Shown here one piece after another: positions 6,563 to 13,329 of a DNA stretch of 16,405 nucleotides. The notes under the pieces are model-generated. The model did no database searches. It was not told where the DNA came from and was given only the letters and a program-made list of their open reading frames with translations. The position numbers were made by a program, and so were the translations under genes. Location: the NCBI GenBank assembly GCA_025935655.1, contig JAICUV010000048.1:1-16405 (forward strand), given 5' to 3'. Each line of letters starts with the position of its first letter. The stretch's first letter is position 1. The stretch is from Chloroflexota bacterium. Lineage in GTDB: Bacteria > Chloroflexota > Limnocylindria > Limnocylindrales > CSP1-4.

Positions 6563-7642
6563 TCAATGGACGCCGAGCGCGTTGAGGACATACCACGTGA
6601 GGGCGCCGACGATGCCGGCGGCGGGGATCGTGAGGATCCACGCCACGAGGATCCTGCGCGCGACGCCCCACTTGACGCCCTTGATCCCGCGACTCGTCCC
6701 GACGCCCATGATGGCGCTCGAGATGACGTGGGTCGTGGACACCGGCATCCCGAAGTGGGCGGCCGTGTAGATGATCGTCGCGGCGGTGGTCTCGGCGGCG
6801 AACCCGTGGATGGGCTCGAGCTCCGTCACCCTGTGGCCCATCGTCTGCATGATCCGCCAGCCGCCGATGGCCGTCCCCAGCGAGATCGCCGTCGCCGACA
6901 CGACGATGACCCAGAACGGGACCTCCACGGTGGGGATCACGCCGGCCGTGTACAGCGCGAGCGTGATGATGCCCATGGTCTTCTGCGCGTCGTTCGAGCC
7001 GTGGGCGAAGGCCATGAACCCGGCCGAGAAGACCTGGAGCCGGCGGAACAGGTTGGACAGGAAGCGACGGTCCGGGCCGTCCGGGCGCCGCGTGGCCGCG
7101 TAGACCAGCCAGCCGAGGAACACGATCAGCGCGAGGGCGCCGATGAAGCCCAGGATCGGCGAGGTGACGAGCGGGATCAGGACCTTGTTCACGAGCCCCT
7201 CGACCTTGATCGCGCCCGTGCCCACGGCGGCGATCGTGGCGCCCAGGAGGCCGCCGATGAGGGCGTGGCTGGAGGAGCTGGGGAGGCCGAGCCACCAGGT
7301 GATGAGGTTCCACACGATCGCGCCGATGAGCGCGGCCATCACGACGGCGGCGGTGGTCGTCGTCTCGTCCACGAGCCCCGCGCCGATCGTCTTCGCGACC
7401 GCCGTCCCGGCGAACGCGCCGATGAAGTTGAAGGCAGCCGCCATCAGCAGGGCGTGCTGGGGTCGGAGGGCCCTCGTGGCGACGGACGTCGCGATGGCGT
7501 TCGCCGTGTCGTGGAAGCCGTTGATGTAATCGAACGCGATCGCGAGCGCGATCGTGACGACCAGTGTCAACGTGACGTTTTCGATCGGAGGGCTCCTCGG
7601 GGCCTGCGCAGGGTGGGCGTTGACCGGCGCAGCGCCCAGCAT
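6563..7642 (-). CDS. pit: Pit-family inorganic phosphate transporter
   Basis: This is a low-affinity inner-membrane permease that takes up inorganic phosphate with a cation, probably as a neutral metal-phosphate complex. With the start used here it has 359 residues. The duplicated PiT signature is present in both halves: GFHDTANAIATSV (42-54) and GFMAFAHGSNDAQKTMGI in the middle. About eight to ten hydrophobic helices are spread along the protein, and SSSSHALIGG and STTHVISS are further family motifs. The start is uncertain. ATG codons at 7642 and 7663 give a hydrophilic extension of roughly 20-40 residues before helix 1. A TTG at 7570 would give the family's usual N-terminus (MTLVVTIALAIAFDYINGF). 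None has a good Shine-Dalgarno. It is divergent from proS and upstream of its DUF47 partner. Confidence 0.93.
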   Translation of the reverse strand: MLGAAPVNAHPAQAPRSPPIENVTLTLVVTIALAIAFDYINGFHDTANAIATSVATRALRPQHALLMAAAFNFIGAFAGTAVAKTIGAGLVDETTTTAAVVMAALIGAIVWNLITWWLGLPSSSSHALIGGLLGATIAAVGTGAIKVEGLVNKVLIPLVTSPILGFIGALALIVFLGWLVYAATRRPDGPDRRFLSNLFRRLQVFSAGFMAFAHGSNDAQKTMGIITLALYTAGVIPTVEVPFWVIVVSATAISLGTAIGGWRIMQTMGHRVTELEPIHGFAAETTAATIIYTAAHFGMPVSTTHVISSAIMGVGTSRGIKGVKWGVARRILVAWILTIPAAGIVGALTWYVLNALGVH

Positions 7643-7741
7643 ATCCAAAGGTCGCGTGATCATGGCCGGTCCGCTTGGCCCGCCCGACCGATCAATTCGG
7701 CAGGGACACCCCCGCGGATGTCCACGAGGCGCCGCCGCCGG

Positions 7742-7747
7742 TATCCT
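7742..7747 (+). promoter_or_regulatory. Probable -10 box of proS (leaderless)
   Basis: TATCCT is followed by 7 bases and the ATG at 7755, without a Shine-Dalgarno. A weak -35-like TGTCCA occurs at 7719-7724, 17 bases upstream of the -10. The layout agrees with the leaderless genes at 970 and 1739. The rest of the pit-proS gap, 7664-7741, shows nothing else I can name. Confidence 0.5.
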
Positions 7748-7754
7748 TCGCGCC

Positions 7755-9473
7755 ATGCGCCTGAGCCACCTGTTCTTCACCACCCTCCGCGACGACCCCG
7801 CCGAGGCGGAGATGCCGTCCCATCGGCTGCTGCTGCGGGCGGGCTACGTGCGCCAGCTGGGCGCCGGCATCTACTCGCTCCTGCCGCTCGGGTTCCGCGT
7901 GAACAAGCGCGTGGAGCAGGTGATCCGCGAGGAGCTCGACGCGATCGGCGGCCAGGAGATGGAGATGCCGGTCGTCCACCCCGCCGACCTGTGGCGGGAG
8001 TCCGGCCGGTACGACGCCATCGGGCCCGAGATGGCGCGCTTCAAGGACCGCGGCGACCGGGACATGGTGCTCGCGATGACGCACGAGGAGGTCGTCGCCG
8101 ACCTGCTGCGCGACATCGTGCGCAGCTACCGCCAGCTGCCGTTCATCGTCTACCACTTCCAGACGAAGTTCCGTGACGAGCCCCGCTCGCGGGGCGGCCT
8201 CGTGCGCGTGCGCGAGTTCGTCATGAAGGACTCCTACAGCTGCGACCGCGACGAGGCGGGCCTCGACGTCGCCTACTGGGCGCACCATCGCGCGTACACC
8301 CGGATCTTCGAGCGCCTGGGGCTCGACACGGTGGCCGTGAGCTCCGACGTCGGGATGATGGGCGGGTCGCTCGCCCACGAGTTCATGTTCCTCAACCCCG
8401 CCGGCGAGGACGTCCTCGTCCTGTGCGAGGCGTGCGGGTATGCCGCGAACCGCCAGGTCGCCCCGACCGTGGCCCCCGAGCCCGCCGCCGAGGACCTGCT
8501 CGAGGTCGAGGAGGTCGAGACCCCGGACACCACGACCATCGACGCGCTGGCGACCTTCCTCGGGGTCCCGGCGAGCCGGACCGCCAAGGCGACGTTCTTC
8601 GTCACCGGCGACGGGCGGTTCGTGGTGGCCATCGTCCGCGGCGACTACGACGTGAACGAGACGAAGCTGGTCAACGCGATCGAGGCGACGGGCGGCATCC
8701 GGCCGGCCACGGTCGAGGAGATCACGCAGCGTGGCATGGTGCCCGGCTACGGGTCGCCCATCGGTGCCCGCGATGCCGTGGTCGTGGTGGACGAGCTCGC
8801 CGCGCGCAGCCCCAACCTCGTCGCCGGCGCGAACCGCACCGGCTGGCACCTGCGCAACGTCAACGTGCCCCGCGACTTCACACCCGACGTCATCACCGAC
8901 ATCGCGAACGTCCGCGAGGGCGATGCGTGCCCCAGCTGCGGCAGCCCCGTGATCCTGCGCAACGGCATCGAGGTCGGCAACATCTTCAAGCTCGGGACGA
9001 AGTACACGGCCGCGCTCGGTGCCGAGTACCTGGGCGAGGACGGCGAGCGGCACCCCATCGTGATGGGCTCGTACGGCATCGGCCTCGGCCGCAACGTCGC
9101 CTGCATCGTCGAGGCGCACCACGACGACAAGGGGATCAAGTGGCCCGAGGAGGTGGCGCCGTACAGGGCGCACCTCGTCGCGCTCGGCGCGAACAAGAAC
9201 CCCGAGGTCACGACGATCGCCGAGCGGCTCCACGACCTCGCGAAGGCCGCCGGGCCGCAGCACGAGATCCTGTACGACGACCGCGACGAGTCCCCGGGCG
9301 TGAAGTTCGCGGACGCGGACATGCTGGGCATGCCGTGGATCCTCACCGTGAGCCCGCGGTCGCTCGAGGCCGGCGGCATCGAGGTGAAGGAGCGCGAGAC
9401 CGGCGAGAAGACCGTCCGCCCCATCGCGGAGATCGAGGCGTTCCTGGAGGGTCGGGCGTCGCTGGGCGCCTAG
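7755..9473 (+). CDS. proS: Prolyl-tRNA synthetase, bacterial type with editing domain
   Basis: This cytoplasmic class II synthetase charges tRNA-Pro. Its 572 residues match the long bacterial form. The N-terminus has GAGIYSLLPLGFRV of motif 1 (about 36-49). Motif 2 contains FRDEPRSRGGLVRVREF (near 138-154). An inserted INS editing domain, which clears mischarged Ala-tRNA-Pro, spans about 255-390 and contains TAKATFFV and GDYDVNETKL. Motif 3 is GSYGIGLGR near 437-445, and the anticodon-binding domain follows to the C-terminus. Two CxxC pairs (CEACGYAAN and CPSCGSPV) flank the editing insert and resemble the zinc-ribbon-like cysteines seen in other bacterial ProS. The ATG at 7755 fits the canonical start MRLSHLFFTTLRDDPAEAE. 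A J-domain gene begins 18 bases after the stop, so the two are probably co-transcribed. Confidence 0.97.
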   Translation: MRLSHLFFTTLRDDPAEAEMPSHRLLLRAGYVRQLGAGIYSLLPLGFRVNKRVEQVIREELDAIGGQEMEMPVVHPADLWRESGRYDAIGPEMARFKDRGDRDMVLAMTHEEVVADLLRDIVRSYRQLPFIVYHFQTKFRDEPRSRGGLVRVREFVMKDSYSCDRDEAGLDVAYWAHHRAYTRIFERLGLDTVAVSSDVGMMGGSLAHEFMFLNPAGEDVLVLCEACGYAANRQVAPTVAPEPAAEDLLEVEEVETPDTTTIDALATFLGVPASRTAKATFFVTGDGRFVVAIVRGDYDVNETKLVNAIEATGGIRPATVEEITQRGMVPGYGSPIGARDAVVVVDELAARSPNLVAGANRTGWHLRNVNVPRDFTPDVITDIANVREGDACPSCGSPVILRNGIEVGNIFKLGTKYTAALGAEYLGEDGERHPIVMGSYGIGLGRNVACIVEAHHDDKGIKWPEEVAPYRAHLVALGANKNPEVTTIAERLHDLAKAAGPQHEILYDDRDESPGVKFADADMLGMPWILTVSPRSLEAGGIEVKERETGEKTVRPIAEIEAFLEGRASLGA

Positions 9474-9491
9474 CCCGGTCGCCCGGAGCTC

Positions 9492-10595
9492 GTGGCCGGC
9501 GGCCTCCTCCCGGACGATGACCTCTATGCCCGGCTGGAGGTCGCTGTCGACGCGTCCCCGGAGGCGATCGAGGTCGCCTGGCGGGCGCTGCTCCGGCAGC
9601 ACCACCCCGACGTCGCGGGCAGTCATCCCGCGGCGCTCGAGCGCGCCAAGCGGATCAACGTCGCCCACGACTGGCTGAGCGACCCGGGGCTCCGTGCGCG
9701 CTACGACGCCGAGCGGCTGGGCCTCGGGCCGATCGCCCGCGGCGGTGCGCGCCGACCGGGCTACCGGCCCAGGGTCGCGCGTCACCCGTGGGCGCACCAG
9801 CCGGGGTCACGGGCGACCTCGGCCCGCCCGTCCACCCGGCCGGACCTCGTCCGCGGCGATCCGGCTGAGCGGCTCGCCCGGTTCCTCGCGCGCGTGGAGC
9901 GGCTCACCCCCGACGAGCTGGACCGGCTCGCCGCCGCGGAGCCGCCGCCGATCGCGTTCCTCGCCACGGTCAGGCGGTTCCTCTCGCCCGAGGCGATGCA
10001 GGCGTTCGCGGACGCGGAGGCCGAGCTCGTCCGCCGGGTGCCGCCCGACCGCTGGGCGGAGGTCGGCCTGCGCGAGGGCCTCCTGGGCGTCGCGGCCGAG
10101 CTCGTCCTCGCCCCGTCGCTGGACGACCTCCTGGCCGAGCCGTTCCGCGGCCGCGCTCGCGAGCGGCTCCTGCGCGCGTGGGAGGCGAGCCTGGACCAGC
10201 CTCGCCATGGCCCGAACGGCGCCGGCGTGGAGGCCGTCCGCGCCCGCGTCGCCCGGCTCACCCGGGAGGAGCTCGCCGCGTTCCTGCGCGGCTCGCAGGG
10301 GATCGACGGTGCGGACCGGCCGTGGCCGGAGGCGCTCGACCGGGAGGAGGACGAGGCGCTGCGCATCTCGGCCCTGCTCGCGGAACGCGACGTCGCGGCG
10401 GCGATCGCCGTCGCGGGCCTCGCACCCGGCACGGCGACCCGTGCCCGCCGCCTCGCCGCCCGGCTTGGGCACGTGACGGCACTCCGGCACGCGTTCCCTC
10501 CGGCCGTCTACGCGGGACTGGTCGCCCCGTTCACCGCCGCCACCAGCGCCCGGGCCCGCGGCGCCGCCGGTCCCGAGGTCCACCGGGCCCGGTGA
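9492..10595 (+). CDS. J-domain (DnaJ-like) protein with uncharacterised C-terminal region
   Basis: The 367-residue protein starts with a J domain (about residues 8-73): DLYARLEVAVDASPEAIEVA, the HPD tripeptide at 38-40 that stimulates Hsp70 ATPase, and WLSDPGLRARYDAERLGL as helix 4. It lacks the Gly/Phe region and the cysteine-rich zinc domain of DnaJ itself, so it is a class III J protein that probably directs DnaK to a special client. A basic linker (about 75-125) follows. The helical C-terminus has a likely internal duplication: RVERLTPDEL (134-143) and RVARLTREEL (252-261). I do not recognise the C-terminal domain. The GTG at 9492 is the only start that keeps the whole J domain; GGAG lies three bases upstream, close for a Shine-Dalgarno. 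It follows proS by 18 bases. Confidence 0.85.
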   Translation: MAGGLLPDDDLYARLEVAVDASPEAIEVAWRALLRQHHPDVAGSHPAALERAKRINVAHDWLSDPGLRARYDAERLGLGPIARGGARRPGYRPRVARHPWAHQPGSRATSARPSTRPDLVRGDPAERLARFLARVERLTPDELDRLAAAEPPPIAFLATVRRFLSPEAMQAFADAEAELVRRVPPDRWAEVGLREGLLGVAAELVLAPSLDDLLAEPFRGRARERLLRAWEASLDQPRHGPNGAGVEAVRARVARLTREELAAFLRGSQGIDGADRPWPEALDREEDEALRISALLAERDVAAAIAVAGLAPGTATRARRLAARLGHVTALRHAFPPAVYAGLVAPFTAATSARARGAAGPEVHRAR

Positions 10596-10602
10596 CCCGG
10601 TG
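10581..10602. repeat. Inverted repeat across the stop codon of the J-domain gene
   Basis: CACCGGGCCCGGTG (10581-10594) is a perfect 14-bp palindrome, followed after one base by another CCCGGTG (10596-10602). CACCGGG can pair with either CCCGGTG copy, giving a 7-bp GC stem with an 8-base loop or a compact palindrome. No T-tract follows directly, so intrinsic termination is doubtful. It could be a protein-binding site or mRNA 3' stabiliser. Confidence 0.4.
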
Positions 10603-10628
10603 GGGTCGGCCCGTTTACGTGGATATGC

Positions 10629-10634
10629 GATCCT
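10629..10634 (+). promoter_or_regulatory. Possible -10 box of the histidine kinase gene
   Basis: GATCCT lies 6 bases before the ATG at 10641, with no Shine-Dalgarno. It shares four bases with the TATCCT box of proS and sits at nearly the same distance from the start. The first position is not T, so this is weaker than the other boxes. Confidence 0.3.
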
Positions 10635-10640
10635 CGGCAC

Positions 10641-11846
10641 ATGGAGACGGCGCTCGTCATCGGGTTCGTCGGGGCCGTGGCGGCGCTCGTCGCGGCGCTG
10701 GTCGTGATGCGCCGGCGCGCGGACCAGGTCGAGGCGCTGGAGGACCGGTTGCGCGCGGCCAGCGAGCCGGACGTCGACCACCGGCCGACGCTCCCGGGCG
10801 ACGACGTCGACGACCTGCTCCCGGTGGGCGTGCTCCGGTTCGACCCGGCCGGCCGCATCGTCGCCGCGAACGCGCGCGCCCACGCGCTGCTCGACGTGGT
10901 GCCCGGCCGGCTCCTGGGACGCTCGATCATGGAGACGTTCCTCGATGCGCGGGTCGAGGGTGCCCTCGCGAGCCTGGCGGCCGGCGCCTCGGCCGTCACG
11001 GAGATCCGGGCGCGTGACGGCGACCAGCGGACGGTCCTCGTCCGCGCGCGGCGCGCACCCGGCGGCGCGCTGGACGTGGTCCTCGAGGACGTGACCGAGC
11101 TGCGGCGCCTCCAGCAGATCCGCACCGAGTTCATCGACAACCTGAGCCACGAGCTGCGGACCCCGCTGTCCACCGTGAGCCTGCTCGCGGAGACGCTGGC
11201 GCGGGACGCCGAGCGCGCCGACGTGCCGGCGCGGATGCGGGAGCGGATCGCGAAGGTGGAGGTCGAGACCGGGCACCTCGTCCAGATGGTCAACGAGCTC
11301 CTGGACCTCGCCCGGATCGAGGGCGGGTCGCAGCTCCGGCTCGAGGACGAGGTGGACCTCGGCCGGCTGGCCGAGTCGTCCGCGGAGCGGCTGCGGCTGT
11401 TCGCGGACCGCCAGGGTGTGACGATCGCGGTCGAGCTGGAGCCCGACCTCCCGCTCGTCCGCGGCGACGAGGCGCGGCTGGGCCAGGTGTTCGTGAACCT
11501 CGTCCACAACGCGGTCAAGTTCAGCCCCGACGGCGGCGAGGTGCGGATCGGCGTCCGGCAGGAGGGCGACGAGGTCGTCGTCTCGGTCCGTGACCACGGC
11601 ATCGGCATCGCCAAGGCTGACCGCACGCGCGTCTTCGAGCGGTTCTACAAGACGGACCGCGCGCGCGTCCGGGGCGGAGGCACGGGCCTGGGCCTGTCCA
11701 TCGCCCGTCACGTCGTCCGCGGCCATGGCGGCCGCATCGGCGTCGAGTCCGAGGAGGGGGAGGGCTCGACGTTCACGTTCACGATCCCGCTGCGTGCACC
11801 CGAGGGCGTGCCGGGGACCGCGCCCGAGCCCACGACCGCCGCCTGA
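10641..11846 (+). CDS. PhoR/SenX3-like sensor histidine kinase
   Basis: This is a 401-residue membrane-bound sensor kinase. A single hydrophobic helix (4-23) is followed by a basic stop-transfer segment and a short coiled linker. A PAS domain covers about 58-150 (LLPVGVLRFDPAGRIVAANA). The HisKA domain has phospho-accepting His170 in NLSHELRTPLS (167-177). The HATPase domain carries Asn290 in NLVHNAVKFS, G1 DHGIGIA (318-324), ERFYKTD and G2 GGGTGLGLSIA (345-355), so all catalytic boxes are intact. The lack of an extracellular sensor domain, together with the helix-PAS-kinase order, is the PhoR/SenX3 pattern, in which phosphate status is sensed through other proteins. No response regulator is adjacent; the RegX3-like protein at 3719 is the likely partner. 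Two phosphoester hydrolases follow at 29 and 2 bases, suggesting one operon. Confidence 0.93.
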   Translation: METALVIGFVGAVAALVAALVVMRRRADQVEALEDRLRAASEPDVDHRPTLPGDDVDDLLPVGVLRFDPAGRIVAANARAHALLDVVPGRLLGRSIMETFLDARVEGALASLAAGASAVTEIRARDGDQRTVLVRARRAPGGALDVVLEDVTELRRLQQIRTEFIDNLSHELRTPLSTVSLLAETLARDAERADVPARMRERIAKVEVETGHLVQMVNELLDLARIEGGSQLRLEDEVDLGRLAESSAERLRLFADRQGVTIAVELEPDLPLVRGDEARLGQVFVNLVHNAVKFSPDGGEVRIGVRQEGDEVVVSVRDHGIGIAKADRTRVFERFYKTDRARVRGGGTGLGLSIARHVVRGHGGRIGVESEEGEGSTFTFTIPLRAPEGVPGTAPEPTTAA

Positions 11847-11875
11847 TCCACGACCGCCCGGAGACACCCCTGCCC

Positions 11876-12625
11876 ATGCCCCGCCTCCTCGTCGCGACGC
11901 TCAACATCCTCAACCTCGCCGACCGCTGGGACGAGCGCCTCCCGCTCCTGCTCTCGGACATGGCCGCGCTCCAGCCCGACCTCATCGGGCTGCAGGAGGT
12001 CGTCTACCCGCTGCAGCAGGATCGGCTCCTGGGAGCGGCCGGCGGGGCGCGCTACGAGGCGATCCGCGGCTGGGCCGGGCGGCCGGAGTACGGGAACAGC
12101 CTCCTCGTGAAGGCGCCGCTCGCCGCGTCTGCCCCGGACCGGCTGGACCTCGGGTCGGCGCGGGCAGCCCACCGGGTGCTCGTCGAGCTTCCAGGCGGCA
12201 CCCGGCTCGTGTTCGCGGTCACCCACCTCCACCATGTCCCGGCGGACGCCGGGGTCCGCGCCGCGCAGGTCGATGCGCTCCTCGGGTGGCTCGACGGGTC
12301 ACCGGCCCACGATGCGCTCATCGTCGTGGGTGACTTCAACGCCGCGCCGGAGGAGGCGGGCGCCGTGCGGATGCGCGAGGCCGGGTTCCGGTCCGCGTAC
12401 GCCGAGGCGAACGGGGGCGACCCGGCCGTGACCTGGCCGTCGGGGCTCCAGGCGCCGGCGATGGACACGGACGGCGACCCGGCCTGTCTCGATTACATCT
12501 GGGTGCGGGGCGCCGTGGACGTCGAGGACGCCCGGCTGTTCGCGGATCGGCCGGCCGTGGGGGACCCGACCCTCTACCCGTCGGACCACGTCGGCGTCGC
12601 GGCCCACGTGCGGCTCGGCGGCTGA
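11876..12625 (+). CDS. Endonuclease/exonuclease/phosphatase (EEP) family hydrolase
   Basis: This is a 249-residue metal-dependent phosphoesterase of the EEP fold, which includes DNase I, exonuclease III, inositol-phosphate phosphatases and sphingomyelinases. The catalytic motifs are in order: Asn10 in TLNILNL (8-14), Glu41 in GLQEV (38-42), THLHH, the GDFN active-site segment and the terminal SDHVGV containing the general-base His. There is no signal peptide or transmembrane helix, so it appears cytoplasmic. The substrate cannot be determined from sequence. The position between a PhoR-like kinase (29 bases upstream) and a glycerophosphodiesterase (2 bases downstream) hints at phosphate recovery from phosphodiesters. 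No proper Shine-Dalgarno is close to the ATG; GGAG lies about 12 bases upstream, so translational coupling is possible. Confidence 0.87.
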   Translation: MPRLLVATLNILNLADRWDERLPLLLSDMAALQPDLIGLQEVVYPLQQDRLLGAAGGARYEAIRGWAGRPEYGNSLLVKAPLAASAPDRLDLGSARAAHRVLVELPGGTRLVFAVTHLHHVPADAGVRAAQVDALLGWLDGSPAHDALIVVGDFNAAPEEAGAVRMREAGFRSAYAEANGGDPAVTWPSGLQAPAMDTDGDPACLDYIWVRGAVDVEDARLFADRPAVGDPTLYPSDHVGVAAHVRLGG

Positions 12626-12627
12626 GC

Positions 12628-13329
12628 GTGGCGGGCGCGATGCTCCGTCTCGCGCACCGCGGGGACTGGCGTCACGAGCCGGAGAACTCGCTCGGTGCCT
12701 TCGTCGCCGCGATGGCGCTCGCCGGCTGCGACGGCGTGGAGCTCGACGTCCGCCTCAGCGGGGAGGGGACGCCGGTCGTCCTCCACGACGAGACGCTCGC
12801 CCGCGTGCAGCGGCTGCCGGGCCGGGTCGCGGACCTCCCGGACGCGGACCTCGATGCCGCGGGCATCCCGACGCTGGCGGCGGTGCTCGCGGCCCTCCCG
12901 CGGGCCGCCTTCCTCGATGTCGAGCTCAAGGGCGACGACCACGGCGCGGCGACGGCCGCCGTCCTCCGCTCCGCACGGGGCGACGCGCCCGCGCGCGCGA
13001 TCGTCTCGTCGTTCGACCCGGCGAGCCTCGTCGCCATGCGCGAGGCCCTCCCCGGCTGGCCGCGCTGGCTCAACGCGGAGGAGCTGGCCCCGGCGACGCT
13101 GTCGCTCGCGCTCGAGCTCGGCTGCGTGGCGGTGTCGGCGGGCTGGCGCGCGATCACCCCGGCCGCGATCCGGACGGCGAACGCGGCGGGTCTCGCGGTG
13201 GCGGCGTGGACCATCCGGCGGCGTCCGACGGCGGACCGCATGGAGCGCCTCGGCGTCATCGCGTGCTGCGTCGAGGGCGCGGCGCTCGACGCGGGGCCGG
13301 GCGGCCCGGTTCGGGCGTCCCGGCGCTAG
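12628..13329 (+). CDS. Glycerophosphodiester phosphodiesterase (GDPD family)
   Basis: The enzyme hydrolyses glycerophosphodiesters, the deacylation products of phospholipids, to glycerol-3-phosphate and an alcohol. It has 233 residues, typical of cytoplasmic UgpQ-like forms, and lacks a signal peptide. The TIM-barrel active-site residues are visible: His10 in AHRGD, Glu19-Asn20 in PENS, Glu38 and Asp40 in GVELDVRLS, His53 in VVLHDETLAR, and the Glu-Lys of DVELKGDDH near residue 98. A GTG start at 12628 is used, only 2 bases after the previous stop; an ATG at 12640 is the alternative and still keeps AHRGD. Its TAG stop shares a CTAG tetramer with the stop codon of the convergent LacI gene. It is the third gene of the kinase-EEP-GDPD set. 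Confidence 0.9.
   Translation: MAGAMLRLAHRGDWRHEPENSLGAFVAAMALAGCDGVELDVRLSGEGTPVVLHDETLARVQRLPGRVADLPDADLDAAGIPTLAAVLAALPRAAFLDVELKGDDHGAATAAVLRSARGDAPARAIVSSFDPASLVAMREALPGWPRWLNAEELAPATLSLALELGCVAVSAGWRAITPAAIRTANAAGLAVAAWTIRRRPTADRMERLGVIACCVEGAALDAGPGGPVRASRR

Noticed and set aside
7566..7624. GTCAAC (7566-7571) and GTTGAC (7619-7624) near the pit start as possible PHO-box units
   Set aside because: They have opposite orientations, are not at multiples of 11 bp, and have no neighbouring repeats. The first lies inside the probable coding region.
7620..7647. TTGACC-N16-TATCCA promoter-like pair on the plus strand upstream of proS
   Set aside because: It lies inside the pit N-terminal coding region and would leave a leader of about 100 bases. 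TATCCT at 7742, right before the ATG, explains proS better.
6077..8176. Long plus-strand open frame of about 699 codons opposite DUF47 and pit
   Set aside because: It is antisense to two genes with complete family motifs. Its translation is rich in Asp, Arg, Val and Leu repeats typical of shadow frames in GC-rich DNA, and it has no recognisable domain.
7692..9797. Long minus-strand open frame opposite proS
   Set aside because: It is a shadow of the proS coding sequence, with biased composition and no motifs. The same holds for 9807-11867 opposite the J-protein and kinase, 57-1466 opposite the first two genes, 1520-3016 opposite gltX and 14414-16234 opposite araB.
10613..10618. GTTTAC resembling a PHO-box half-site upstream of the kinase
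   Set aside because: It is a single unit with a mismatch to GTTCAC. Positions 11 bp on either side do not match, so it lacks the repeat geometry seen at 3666-3693.
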